A stretch of 64,000 nt of DNA, from positions 215,876,533 to 215,940,532 of the forward strand of contig CAKMRJ010005745.1 in NCBI GenBank assembly GCA_928212115.1, in the 5' to 3' direction. This document shows positions 1-11,775 of this stretch, piece after piece. Source of the stretch: Lactuca virosa. Its lineage: Eukaryota; Streptophyta; Magnoliopsida; Asterales; Asteraceae. Made by a program: the position numbers and the translations under genes. The notes under the pieces are model-generated. The model saw only the letters and a list, made by a program, of their open reading frames with translations, was not told where the DNA came from and searched no databases. Within the stretch, counting starts at the first letter, position 1. Each line of letters starts with the position of its first letter.

Positions 1-202
1 TGTGTATTATGTAAGCTAAGGACTTTTCAAAATCATCCACTTTAAAAACTATATATATCCTACACCCATACATGATAATACAAAAAATAAATACACCATG
101 AACACAAACAGACCTTAAAAATATGACAACTAGATGAAAAATTGTACAATGTGGTCAAAAAAGAAGTACAATATTGTCATGGTTTGTACACAAAACCTAA
201 TT

Positions 203-2230
203 TCAAATCTCTTGCACCTTCAAATTCGTGTAGTTTTGAAGAATCTCTCTCAGGTAATCCAGCTGTTCATGACTCCCTTCAAGTTCTTCCCACTTCACAA
301 CATAAAATAAAATTATTTTATATTCAACATATATAAAAAAAAAAATCTAATTAAGGACATAAAATAACTTACTTTTTGGTGAGATACTGATACAACCTTC
401 CAACCAGCAGCTTCAAGGTATCGCCTTTTCAACACTGTATGCCCTAAAGGGTTTCCTGTATACAAAAAACATAAAAAGAATTATAAGTTTATATAAATCA
501 CAAAAGGGTCTGTTTCTTTTTTACTTAATGGGAAAAAAGATATCATACTCATACTACTCACCTAAATTTCTTGAAAAATGTGTGGGCCCATCGATCTCCA
601 ATGCAAGTTTTAAATCAATCAAAGCAGCATCCAAAGTGTATCCATCCACAACATATTCTCTTACCCAATCAACACCAGTTGCAACAAGAAGACGTGCAAC
701 CTCTTTTTGAAATGAAGAAGTGATCTTCTGATTAAAACGTGAAGTTCTTCCAGCTCGAATAATTTTATCTTCAATTTCAGTTTTAAGACACAAAGACAAA
801 TGAGGGTATTCAACTTTTAAACACTGATTCACAAGATAAACTTGAGTAGCAAACATAATATCCTCCCTATATTGCTCTGAAACATTTTGCTCTTCAAATT
901 GTTCAAGTGTTTTCCAAAATATTGAAAAAGAAACCACGATTCATTTCTCCAAGAACAGCATACGACCAACATATGTTTCCGATTTCGTCCCTGGTGAATT
1001 CAAGAACAGGAAAGCTTTCAACTTTCAATGGTTCAAGATTTGGATTTTTTGATGTTTTCTTGCACCTAAACTGAAGGGTATTTTGGTAAACATTATCAAG
1101 AGCTGAAAGCAACGAATCCACAGGCTCGAAAAGCGAAGCAAAAGCCCATAGCACTTGAGCAAGTTCTTGTGGCTGAAAAGTGTTGACAATATCTGAACCT
1201 CTTTTCGATAATTCCGAAAATAACCCTGGAGCCGAATGTTGCATGGATGCAAAAGCACCGGAAATATTAGCAACATTTTGTGAGTTAAACTGGTCAACTT
1301 TGGTCAATGCAACTTCTGCAACTCGATCCATTTCAGACACATAAAGAAGATCACCTCCGATTTTCGATAGGGCCCACGCGATATTTGAGATGCCTTGAGC
1401 GGAACATTCCGGAAGATTCATCATGGATATACCCACAAGCATAGACATTTCTCTACGCCTTGCAAATGCAAGTCTATGAGTTCTTGGCATTAAGACTTTT
1501 TCCATGTTTTTAGCAACACGATGAATTGCTGTTGCTAAATTTAATGGAGATAAAGGTGAAGGACTTAATCCTTTTCCAACTGCCATTATCATCTCTGAGA
1601 TTATTTCAAGTACTTCATCTGCCGTTTGTGCTTCTACTATTTCTCTGTTTAGATTGATCTCTTTTCTCTTCGATCAGATGGGCCTGAAAATTGGGATAGT
1701 TTTTCTGCAAAAGTTTTCATTGTTTTCTCTTTCCTTTCGTTGAACATTCCACCTGCGATCATACCCACGTTTCTTAAAAGTTGGTCTTTATCATCATCCA
1801 AAAGGTTTTCGATGTTCAATTCAACACCTTCATCTTCATCTTCACCATCAGAATCGAAATCAACAGGCTTTGGCTTGTTAACAACCAGTTTCTTCTTGAT
1901 CTTCTTCTTCTTTTTCTTCTTGGTGACAAGATTTTCCATGGCATTTGTCAAACCTCTTGTTTGAATAGACTTGAGAGCAGATTTTCTAGCTCTTACGCAC
2001 CAATCTAAGGTGTCTGTTTCTTCGAGTAATTCGGATTTTTCTTTTTGTTTTCTCCTTTTTGGGGGATCGATTTGTCCTAGAAATTCGTCTTTCCAATCCA
2101 AATTAGACTCTGTATCGTGCTCCACCACCTCATCATCGTCATCATCATCGACCACTTTGATGACGCGAAAGTCTTTATTTAGGTTAACAGAAACACAAAA
2201 ACAGCTCTTTTTTGGGAAGAAGAAATCCAT
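203..2230 (-). pseudogene. RAP: RAP-domain (octotricopeptide-type) chloroplast RNA-binding protein gene with two frameshifts
   Basis: The translation matches the plant RAP protein family; the Arabidopsis member is an octotricopeptide protein needed for chloroplast 16S rRNA maturation. Three coding blocks are visible on the minus strand: a long one (2230-562), then 455-373 and 292-203, joined by GT-AG introns (561-456 and 372-293). The N-terminal block is acidic and Lys-rich. The middle holds the alpha-helical repeats (for example SAQGISNIAWALSKIGG and NSQNVANISGAFASM). The C-terminus is a RAP domain with ALEIDGPTHFSRN and a WEELEGSHEQL ending. The reading frame breaks twice: near 1655-1675 (net -1 or +2, just after GPSDRR) and at an A run at 916-919, where one extra base shifts the frame before TLEQFEEQ. 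Either this is a recent pseudogene or allele, or both indels are assembly errors; the other host genes here are frame-clean, which favours a real lesion. The start at 2230 is the first Met of the open frame and is not a clear transit peptide, so an upstream exon may be missing. Confidence 0.72.
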
Positions 2231-3444
2231 GGTGGAGTCGCGAATCCGTAAATCGGAAGTGTGTAATGGTTTTAATCGAGTTGAAGCATGAGACTAGTGG
2301 CTTCGAAGATATATATTTAGGACCCAAAATTGGTGAATATAACATATCCATATCTTACAGGTTTAGCTTCTTTCTTCTATGGAACGAGAAAACTTCATTC
2401 AAAAATGCCCGTGTGCGCAGAAAGAATTCGCGATTTATGTGTGAATATCACAAGATAAATGGTAGAATGTGGAAGTAATTTACTGAAAAGCAATCACCTG
2501 ATTTGCGGAATCGTTGTAGCTATACCCTGCTGGCCTGCTCCTCTTCGAACAAAAGAGAAAAACAAAGGATAAGAAGAATATGTTTATGGCAGAAATGGGA
2601 GAGGGTTTTAGTGTGTGTGGGGTTTTTAATCTTAAAATTGTTTTTGGTAAAGTAATTATTGGTTTATGCCTTTTTGAATAAAAAGAGATTTTTAAAAAAT
2701 GTTTGGGTTAGTTTTGTAGTGGAAAAAATAAAAATAAAAAAAGAAGTCTTGGATTTTCAAAAGTATTTGGTTTAGTTTTTTTAGAGGTAAAAAAATAGGA
2801 AAAACTAAAAAACCATTAAAAAACTAAGATTTCTTTAAACTCTTTTATTTTGTCTATCAAAATAGTTGTTTGAAAAACATTTTTAAGCAACTCAAACACT
2901 TTTTTACCACCTTGTTAGCCTTTAATAAAAACAATAAGTTAAGCATTCCCAAAAACTCACTTAAAACAAAGACTGTGCTTCAAAATTGTAATTTTAATCT
3001 GTAAAAAAAAATAAAATAACTAAAAAGAAAAGTGAAAAACATAAAAACTCAAACAATTATCTTTATTTTTTAATATATAGTTCATTTCAGAATCTGAGCT
3101 TCAGCCTATCTTTAAAATTATTTTTTATCAGCATATTATGGTTTTAGAAGAATCTAATTTATTATTCTTAAATATATAAAAACACCATGAAGTATTATTT
3201 GTATAATAAAAAAAATACATTTTGATTTTGTATAATAAATTCACTATCTTCTTATTTATTCATTTTTTCCATAAATATTTTGTTGGAATTGTACCGGTTG
3301 TTAAAATTACGAGATGCTTTTCTAGAGTATCATATCTCTTTTGCACGATAACAATTAGGATGAGCTACATGATCGAATGCTTACCTTTAGAATCGAAACT
3401 CCCCCAGAACTGTTGGTTATGGAACCTGCACCAATGTGACTAGT
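2231..3444. other. AT-rich intergenic region upstream of the RAP-like gene
   Basis: No coding region or recognisable element seen. The first 350 bases should hold the promoter and 5' leader of the minus-strand RAP-like gene. The rest is A/T homopolymer-rich with no repeat unit I could define. Confidence 0.4.
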
Positions 3445-4253
3445 TCTGGTGTCACACACCCGAACCAGACGGCCGAAAACGTTCGGGGGCTTACGCGTGA
3501 CTTCATCTTGTAATATCATCACAATGTATATAATTGAAACAAGACAACACCATCAGCATACATATCAAAATACAACCAACATTGTTTACATCAAGTATAG
3601 TATCATAAATTACATGCCAAAATATTCAATGTATGATGATAACAAAATATAACAAATTCCACACTTCATGCTGACCTTTCCGCTTAACATTTCCCAGAAA
3701 ATCCTATATTTTCTGTAGTAAGTAAAAGGTATTGTTTAGCTGTGTATCTCCCCAGAAAATCCTATATTTTCTGCTTGTAAAAGTATTGTGGTCTCAACCC
3801 TAAGACCGAATACCCGTGTATGTATGTTTTCGTATCAACAAAATTTTATAAATGTTTCATAAAATTATGTTAGAGAGGATCTCTAGGTGAGCCGTTTTAA
3901 CCATACTTGATTATGACGAATTCGCTTGTCGTGGCGTTCTTAGGCGCCGGCTTGATTACGGTAAGGTTTGTCACCCTAAACTGGCCTAGTCTAGATGTAG
4001 CGAACAGCTCAGGTGTGGGGTGTCACCCCGTATAGATCTATACACAAACTCTCGCTCTCCCTCCAGAAGACTCTGGTTATAACTACATGCTACAATTGTA
4101 CACTCGAGAGGTGTCAACCGACATGTCTCACTAGCATCCTTAATTGTGTTTACGCGAATATTGTATTATGTTATATCTAATGTTTCCGTGTACGTTTTTA
4201 CGTTTGAAAAGTCCAACAACTATGTATATGAATGTACGAGACCCAACAAACAT

Positions 4254-4640
4254 GAAGAAGGACCACTAGGGCCCAATAAACATGTAATGTATAGTTCAGG
4301 CCCAATAAGCATGTAAATGGACCACTAAGGCCCAATAAACATGTAATGTATAATTCAGGCCCAATACGCATGTAAATGGACCACTAAGGCCTAATAAACA
4401 TGTAATGTATAATTCAGGCCCAATAAGCATGTAAATGGACCACTAAGGCCCAATAAACATGTAATGTATAAATCAGGCCTAATAAGCATGTAAATGGACC
4501 ACTAAGGTCCAATAAACATGTAATGTATAATTCAGGCCCAATAAGCATGTAAATGGACCACAAAGGCCCAATAAAAATGTAAATGGACCACTAAGGCCCA
4601 ATAGCATGGATTATAATAGTATTAGGCTCCAATAAACATG
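4254..4640. repeat. Minisatellite of about 59 bp, GGCCCAATAAACATGTAATG unit
   Basis: Six to seven head-to-tail copies, each with GGCCCAATAAACATGTAATG, then TATAATTCAGGCCCAATAAG, then CATGTAAATGGACCACTAA. Copies begin near 4264, 4322, 4380, 4439 and 4498 and decay toward 4640. The array lies inside the solo LTR. Confidence 0.9.
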
Positions 4641-4734
4641 TAATCGATGAATTTATTTTGTTTGTTCTTACATTGTTTGTTTAAGCTTGATTGTTTCCTA
4701 AAATAGCATAAAAAGTCCACTTTGTGAAATGATG

Positions 4735-5180
4735 ACAGTTTTGGCCCATTATGCCGAAAATTTACAATTTAGGCATACTTTTGATAAAATTGACATTTTT
4801 GGTCCCTTAATACCAAAAGTTTACATTTATGGGCTTATTTCAAATAAAATGACATTTTTAGCCCACTATTGTTAAAAATAGCATTTTCGACCCAATATCA
4901 TGAAAATTGACATTTTCGGCCCATTATTGATAAAATGACATTTTCGGCCCAATTTTTGTGAAAATAACATTTTTGGCCCAAATTCAAATAAAGTGACAAT
5001 TTCAGCCCATAAAGACGTAAAATTTCATTTTTGGCCTAAATTTGTGTAAAATGACAATTTCTTCCATAAAAACCATAAATTTACAATTTAAGGCCAAAGA
5101 AACCGTGAAGGCCCACATTAAGGCCCATAATACAAAATTTAACACTTTTAGCCCTTTTAAAACTATGATTATCATAAAGA
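4735..5180. repeat. Degenerate short-period array with ACATTTTCGGCCCA core
   Basis: About a dozen divergent units of roughly 35-45 bp, each carrying a form of AAAATGACATTTTCGGCCCA. The unit is clearly repetitive but strongly diverged, unlike the nearly identical minisatellite just upstream. It lies inside the solo LTR. Confidence 0.75.
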
Positions 5181-6668
5181 ACCATTTTTATGTATATTTG
5201 ACTCTTTTAGTCCATGTAAAACCGTAAGTTTCATAAAACCACATTCTTTTTGTTTATTTGTCAAAAATGGTCCCTTTACAAGCTTTTGTTTAGTTTTTCC
5301 AACATCCTTAACATGTTTAACACTTTTATCTTTGTGGTAAGTTGTACAAAGTGTTTTATTTTATATATATTCTCGAGATCTATGAAGTTCTTCACAAAAT
5401 CACACATATAACTTAAAGAACACACATAAACATGCACAAATACGTAGATCTAGCACATATCAACTTGTATCCTCCCCCAAAACATAGTAAAACCAAAAAT
5501 CAAGGGGTATGAACTCACTTTGAGGTTTGGATTCGGTTTTTGGTGAAGATGTGAGAAGATCTCGACCCTAGCAAGCTCCTTGAGAAGTTTTCGGACATAG
5601 ATGAGTTCTAAGAAGCATGATCCATGGTTTAAAGAGTAAATGAGTAACAAGTTTTTAACAAAAACATGATGTTATACTTATTGATTAAGAGTAACTCACC
5701 AAAATGGATGGATTTTTTATGAAGTCTTCTTGAAGCACATACAAACTCACGAGATCTTTGAGGAGAAAGGAAGATTTCTTGAGATGATTTTGAGAGTGTT
5801 TGAAGGAAAAATTAAAGATGTATGTGTTTATGCTTGCTCTCGGCCGATAATAAGAGAAGAGAGAGAGGGTTTTGAAGTGATGGTTGCATGGAGAACCACC
5901 ATGCAAAAATGATGTGTCAAGTGCAAGTAAATTCCCTTTTTCTCTTTTTTTATATACATATTGGGCCGAGAATGGGCTAAGAGGAATGAAGATGAAATGG
6001 TTTTGGGCCCATTTTTGGCTTTGTTCGAATTTTATGAAGCCTAGTAATATTTTTCGGCCTATTGGGCCCTTATGAGGGTTCACGGCCCAATGGCACCCAA
6101 TTAAAAGGGTTTACGACCCATTAGGGCAAATGAAATCATTTATGGTCCAACAAAGCCCATTAGAGATAAGATGCATTATTCTAGGCTCACATGGCCCAAA
6201 ATGTTAAAATCTTATGAATATGGGTCCAATTAGAGCCCAATTAGGGTTTCTAGGCCCAAAATGGTCAAATTGAAAGTTTATTGGTCCATTAGGCCCAATA
6301 AGAGAATCCTAGTCCATAATAGCTTGAACCGGGATTTCTAGGGTTTTCAACCCATAGTTGACTATATGGAATGTATTGTATTAGGTTTTGAACTTAAGTC
6401 AATAGTTTGGATTCAAATTGATGGTTTTGATTGAGCATAGAGTACATGCCTTACAATAGATGCTGTTTACATGAGAATGAAATTTCCTAGCTAAAAATGC
6501 TAGTTGTGACATCTGGTTTGGTTCGTAATATATAGAACCGTTTGAGACCGACTCTGATTCATAAATTTTTGGAACAGCTGCATGTTGGGTATCCGTGAGT
6601 ACACACTTTTTTTAATAAAAAAATTATTTATAATATAATAGATAATGTAACTTATGTTATATTATATA

Positions 6669-6672
<4 letters not shown>

Positions 6673-6717
<45 letters not shown>

Positions 6718-6718
6718 C

Positions 6719-6752
<34 letters not shown>

Positions 6753-6772
6753 ATATATATAGACACACACAC
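6673..6772. repeat. Compound microsatellite (AC)n(TA)n
   Basis: An AC run of about 28 bases is followed by about 60 bases of TA with small interruptions and a short closing ACAC run. Confidence 0.95.
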
Positions 6773-9085
6773 ATTTGTAGAGATCCATGGCACGAAGCAA
6801 AGCCCGTGACAATTTGGACTAAAGGTGCAATGGAAAAATAGTTTTTTCTATTAATGATGAATGTTTGAGTAACCCGACCACAAGGTGTCATTTCGCGGAC
6901 TGTTATCATTAAGTGAAACTTGAAGAAAAAAAGTCAATATATATTCTCTAATCTGAGATATGAGATATATGTTGTACTCGAGCATTATGTGTCAATGTAG
7001 TTAAACGTTGTTCCGAACAAAACATATATAAATGCTACTATTATATATGATGTGAAACTTGATAATGAACGTTTATGGTTATATGAAAAATGATTCATGA
7101 CTTGTGTTCAATGACATGTTAAGACAAGAAGTCGTTTACTATTAAAGAGTTAATGAAAGTTTTGTGGAGATAGACATACATCTATGATTAAGGGAAATGA
7201 TGTTATTACTAGACGTATATTATTGTTTGTATACTTGAGTTTTTTTATTTTTATTTTTATTTTTATTTATTTATTATTTTTTTTTTTTTGTCTCTTGCAC
7301 ATTTGAGATTTTGAAGGATTTAGTGTGCAAGAAACATGGGGTCCACCAGAATCACTATATCGAACAACTTTTCTTCCATCACAATAAGTTAATGTTGCTC
7401 GGACATAGCGACAATATTTGTCAAATTTCGGCATGCTGGTGACCATCGTTGTTAGGTTTATTTTATGCATCATTTTTAGCATATTTTCTTAATCATATGA
7501 TGACATTTTGTATATATTTAACATGTATTTCCTTTTAATATTTTAGATTTATGTTGTTTTTTATTCCGCTTATGATGCATGTTATATTAGTTTTTGCATA
7601 TTTTATGTTCTTTTTATATTTTCAAAAATTATATAACTCGTTTATAGACAATTTTACTCATTTAAGCTATGTTTATACAGATTTATGAAAACGGATGATG
7701 ATATTTTTGAGTGCCAATAAAGTTACATAGAAAACTTTACAACCACATTTGAAATCACTTAGCAACATTCGTGTTAAGCACCAAAAGGTCCAAAACGAAA
7801 CGATATGACTTTTTTTTTTTTTTTTTTTTTTGCACTTTTGGCAGCAATGCTTAGTCTTCATTAAATGATCACATGGAGAGGTAAACATAGTCCGATTGAA
7901 ATGAAATCTTTGGAGATGTCTTTCTACCTCATTGATCTTTAATCCTAACCGGTGGATATTAGAATTGGTCAAACTTTGGTGTAGATTGACCTCGTGAACA
8001 TTAGCATAAAATCTGTCCATAAAACATCAATATGGTAGCCCAAATGATTTATATTAAAACCCAATAAATTTAGTCTATTCTTTCAGCCCACGTTTGCAAT
8101 TTAAAACGGCCGAAGATCAATGTTTTTCTGAATAAAAGGTGGCAAGGAAGTTAGAAGAAACTCAAGAAAGTATGACAGATTAACAAAATTAAAAAAAAAT
8201 AAATAAAATAAAAGCAAAACGGAGTTCAAGGCGCTCTTTTTCATTTAATTTGATTTTGGGGACAATACGTCGAGACAGAGAAAATGAAGATTTTATTAGT
8301 TTTGATTTTTTATTAGTAATTTTAGTTTTTTATTAATTATTTTATAATTTTTGATGATTTAGCCGTTTTAAACGGTTAAATCATCGATATCCGGCTTATA
8401 ATCATGTGAATGATTATAATTTGCTATTCAAGTTGTCGATTATGATTTTTTTTCTTTTTATATACATATATGATTTCTGTAATAAAAATAAAAAACAAAC
8501 TCCGTTGTTTTAATCATTTTGAACTTGATAACCTCAATTATGGTTTAGATGATTAAATTGATATGTTGATTACTTGGATACGTTAATCGAATATTTAATT
8601 AGCTAAAGTAGCAAATAATGTTATTGACTTCGTAATAGATGTCAAGTGAAATGAAATCACTTATGGTTCGTATATTTATTTGTATATGAACGTAATTCTC
8701 ATATAATTATTGAGAGTTTGTTCGATAATCATTAGTGAATTAATTTCAATTGAAAAACTTGTTTTAATTTGATAGTTTTGTAAATTTGTTGAAAATTTGT
8801 AATCAAATGTTAAACAAATACTTTACTAAGCTTACTAATGAACCCGATCAACCTAAAAAAAATTAAGAAAATATTTCACGGTCACAATTTATTATCATGA
8901 TTTTCCAACAATTATAATCATGTAAATGAAGATTAAATTATTTTTAGTTTATTATTTTGTAAGTTGAATTAATACATATGGACCAGGGACGAAAACAGTA
9001 ATAATGTCCAAAGTTAGGGACAACGTAGTAAAAAAAGAATTTTACCACCAGTGCAATTTCCACTTTCCACACAACCACATTGACT
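6773..9085. other. AT-rich intergenic DNA
   Basis: No gene recognised. A T run of about 22 bases lies near 7810-7831. Short open frames here are not supported by motifs or codon pattern. Confidence 0.4.
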
Positions 9086-9094
9086 TTTTTTAAT

Positions 9095-9270
9095 GAAAAA
9101 ATTGCAAGTTTGGTCCCTGTGGTATGTCAAAAACTGGATGTTTAGTCCAAAAAGTTTTGGGGTTGCACTGGTGGTCCAAAGGCTTAACAGCCGTTTGTGC
9201 CCTCCGTTTGTGTGAGGGTATTTCTCTCAATTCACACCCCTTCTTTTAATATCTTATTAAATTAAACCCC
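9095..9270 (+). repeat. Left TIR of the MULE
   Basis: About 176 bp nearly identical to the reverse complement of 11561-11766. It carries the stretch CAAAAACTGGATGTTTAGTC. It lacks about 30 bp present in the right TIR, apparently lost between two direct GGTCCAAA copies. Immediately inside lie short sequences upstream of the GRF gene, so the TIR probably supplies its promoter, as in other MULEs (inference). Confidence 0.88.
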
Positions 9271-9383
9271 CCCTAACGTCTACTTCCCTTATTAATAGAT
9301 CCAACGTGTGTTCCCCCTTTTCCTTAAATCGATATCTCCTCCTGCTAAAATTGAAATCGTCTCTCCTACACTCAAAATCAACA

Positions 9384-9749
9384 ATGGTGAGGTGTTTCTG
9401 TGGTCAAATGGCGATAGTGCGAACGGCTTGGACTAATAAGAACCATGGGCGACGTTTTTGGGGATGCCCTGAAGAGGTTAGTATTCATGTGGTTGGTTAT
9501 GAAGATTTTTCACCGACCACTCAATTTCTTCTTATATTTTGCTAGGATTTGACATGTGGGTTTGTGGGATGGATCGACCCTCAAATGTGTGAACAATCAA
9601 AATCAATAATACCCAGGTTGCTGAGATCAATCAACAAGCTAAAGACTGAAGTTGGAAAATTGAAGGAAGAAAATCAAATGTTCAAGTATGATACTGGAAA
9701 AATAAATGAAGAAAAATCAAAACTAAAGTTGTACCTGATATGTAGCTAG
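9384..9749 (+). CDS. GRF-type zinc-finger protein with coiled-coil tail, inside the MULE
   Basis: Two exons, 9384-9476 and 9546-9749, are joined by a 69-bp GT-AG intron in phase 0, giving 98 aa. The ATG at 9384 has a good context (ACAATGG); an in-frame ATG at 9306 is possible. The first 45 residues fit a GRF zinc finger: CFCG, then GRRFWGCP, then CGFVGW. GRF fingers are implicated in nucleic-acid binding. The rest is a heptad-like Lys/Glu coiled coil (INKLKTEVGKLKEENQM). The TAG stop is followed directly by an in-frame codon run for a hydrophobic stretch (VFLGLSFF). Relatives often end in a hydrophobic tail there, so the tail may have been lost by a nonsense change (inference). It could be a transposon accessory gene or a captured host gene. 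Confidence 0.7.
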
Positions 9750-10227
9750 GTTTTTTTGGGTTTGTCTTTTTTCTGATGAAGTAGTTCGTCCATGTATTAG
9801 GGGTATATTTTGTGGTAGATTTGGGAAGATTGCAATGTTTGTGAATGTATTCTTTTGGACATGCAAGTGAATGTAGTGTTTTGGTTAGTGGGTAATAAAG
9901 TTATTTTGTTGCAAACATCCAAATATTTAGGTTCAACTAGACATAGCAGTGATGGGACAAACTGTTAATGCTTAACATAACCAAATAGTAACATAAATAT
10001 GCAAAAAAGTAAAGGACAATGATGCATAAACAAAAGAACATCAAAAGTAAATAACCATTGTTTGCACATACCAAATTCTTGTTACATGACCAAAAAAACA
10101 TCATTATAAACGGAGGGTAAAGTTGTCCAAATTATCAAACAACATAAAACAAACACCCAAAATAACATCACAATGGTTCCCAAAAGTAACAACACACTAC
10201 ACAGTCTTAATCCAACAAGTCAACACA

Positions 10228-11417
10228 TCAATTTACTCCTTGCACCGTACAGGTTCTTGCATTATGTCCCTTGTTTTTACACTTGCTACAAGTGACAGTA
10301 ATGAACTTCCTTGTGAGTTTTTCCACTGCCCCTGGACCATGACCATCTATACCACTAGCACTAGTTGTTTGACTTTGACTTTGACTTTGACTTTGACTCT
10401 GAGCTTGACTTTGAGATTTTCCCTCCATGGATCTTTGCCTCTTCTTCTTGGGCCTACCAGGTTGATTACTATGTGGAGGAGGGTTGATCTTCATGGGACA
10501 ATCACTAACAGGCCACATGATACGACCTTTGATTGGTTCTACCTTGTAGCAATAAGCTTCTTTCCAGGTTTCAAGCCAATGCACCTTGTGTACATAAGTG
10601 TAAAGTTCACCCATATCCTCACCATTGTCAGCTTTATCAAATAGGACTGCAATCACATGCCTACAAGGAATTCCTGTTAATTCCCATTTCCTACAGCTAC
10701 ATACCCTTTGGCCCATGTTAAATTCTGTAGCTGCCTCAATAAAGTCATTGGCAATAAGCTCTTTTTGTCTATCATGAACCTCAACATGTAATGGTTGTAC
10801 CTCAACAAGGGGATGATCTAGGTGGGCTTGGTAAATCTTGTACCTCAGCTGTGGGGTTTTCATTATCATAATTTTCATCTACTTCATCCATTTGTATAAT
10901 AGTTACCTTCCTAACAGGTTTAGGATTCATAAAGTAGTTAAGTAACTTTGTCTCACCATGTTCAGTATATACCCTCATGATTTTGTGATCACGCACATAT
11001 TGGGGAAAAGTTCGTAAATCATCATCATTGCCTAAGGGTTTAAGACCAAAGTGGAAGTTTCCACCAGGCACAAGGAAGTGATAGTAAATCACAGGAGGAA
11101 CACCGTACCTGAACCCTTTCATGATAGCATCCAACTCATGAATTGAAAACTCGTCTATACCTACCATGTCAACATAGTTCACACTTCCGTCAATGTACTG
11201 AACATCAGGAAACTTGGTGAACTCACCTCCATGGTATAGCTTGATGGTAAATAATGTTGGGTGGCCATCTTCAAACCAACAACAAAAATAAGTTCAGAAG
11301 CATGATTTCACATACAAAAGATGTAATGTACAGAGAAATTACAAAATTCTTACCATAAGCCACATTTGCGTTGAACGGTTTGTCTAAGAGCCTTATATTC
11401 CACATTGGTATGTTCAT
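10228..11417 (-). pseudogene. MULE transposase remnant: PB1-like N-terminus fused to SWIM/zinc-knuckle C-terminus
   Basis: Read on the minus strand, exon 1 is 11417-11354 (starts MNIPMWNIRLL), followed by an 85-bp GT-AG intron and exon 2 from 11268. The N-terminal part is the PB1-like domain of plant Mutator-type proteins (KLYHGGEFTKFPDVQYIDG). It stops at 10802. A second frame, 10878-10228, carries a SWIM finger (VCSCRKWELTGIPCRHV), a basic region GRPKKKRQR, a Ser-Gln repeat encoded by a GTCAAA-type microsatellite (10370-10410), and a zinc knuckle (CSKCKNKGHNARTC). The whole DDE catalytic region is missing. At the join the string TGAGGTACAA occurs twice about 40 bp apart, consistent with a repeat-mediated deletion that also broke the frame. 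No active transposase can be made. Confidence 0.82.
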
Positions 11418-11560
11418 ACACTGAAATAACAGCGATCACAAAAAAAACTTCACTTTGAGATTAGGGCTTTTGGGTAACGAACGAAGACGAAGGTGATAGG
11501 AGAGTCAATCGACGAACTGCACAGGGGATTTAGCGGTAGGTGTCAATTAATTAGGAGGAT

Positions 11561-11766
11561 GGGGTTTAATTTAATAAGATATTAAAAGAAGGAGTGTGAA
11601 TTGACAGAAATACCCTCACACAAACGGAGGGCACAAACGGCTGTTAAGCCTTTGGACCAATTCCACAACAAATCAAACATTTTGGACCACTGATGCAACC
11701 CCAAAACTTTTTGGACCAAACATCCAATTTTTGACATACCACATGGACCAAACTTACAATTTTGTC
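11561..11766 (-). repeat. Right TIR of the MULE
   Basis: Inverted copy of 9095-9270 with about 30 extra bases. Its outer end abuts the TTTTTTAAT duplication. The transposase remnant starts about 145 bp inside it and reads inward. Confidence 0.88.
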
Positions 11767-11775
11767 TTTTTTAAT

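Larger units (their letters stand above)
3450..6512. mobile_element. Solo LTR of a gypsy-type retrotransposon (3063 bp) with 5-bp TSD
   Basis: The block starts TGTCACACACCCGAACC and ends GCTAGTTGTGACA, giving TG...CA termini within a longer imperfect inverted end (TGTCACA/TGTGACA). It is flanked by identical TCTGG at 3445-3449 and 6513-6517, the expected 5-bp target duplication of an LTR element. No gag, pol, primer site or second LTR lies inside, so a solo LTR left by LTR-LTR recombination is the simplest reading. It contains many GGCCCA motifs, a minisatellite and a degenerate short-period array. Orientation is not determined. Gypsy assignment is inferred from the size and resemblance to giant LTRs of Asteraceae. 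Confidence 0.78.
9095..11766. mobile_element. Mutator-like DNA transposon (MULE), internally deleted, 2672 bp
   Basis: Long terminal inverted repeats begin GAAAAAATTGCAAG on the left and, read inward on the minus strand, GACAAAATTGTAAG on the right. They are flanked by a perfect 9-bp duplication TTTTTTAAT at 9086-9094 and 11767-11775, the hallmark of Mutator-type insertion. Inside are a plus-strand GRF zinc-finger gene and, converging on it, a minus-strand transposase remnant with PB1-like, SWIM and zinc-knuckle parts but no catalytic core. The copy should therefore be non-autonomous. Confidence 0.9.

Noticed and set aside
4254..4640. Possible CRISPR-like array
   Set aside because: The unit repeats without unique spacers and lies in a plant LTR; it is a minisatellite.
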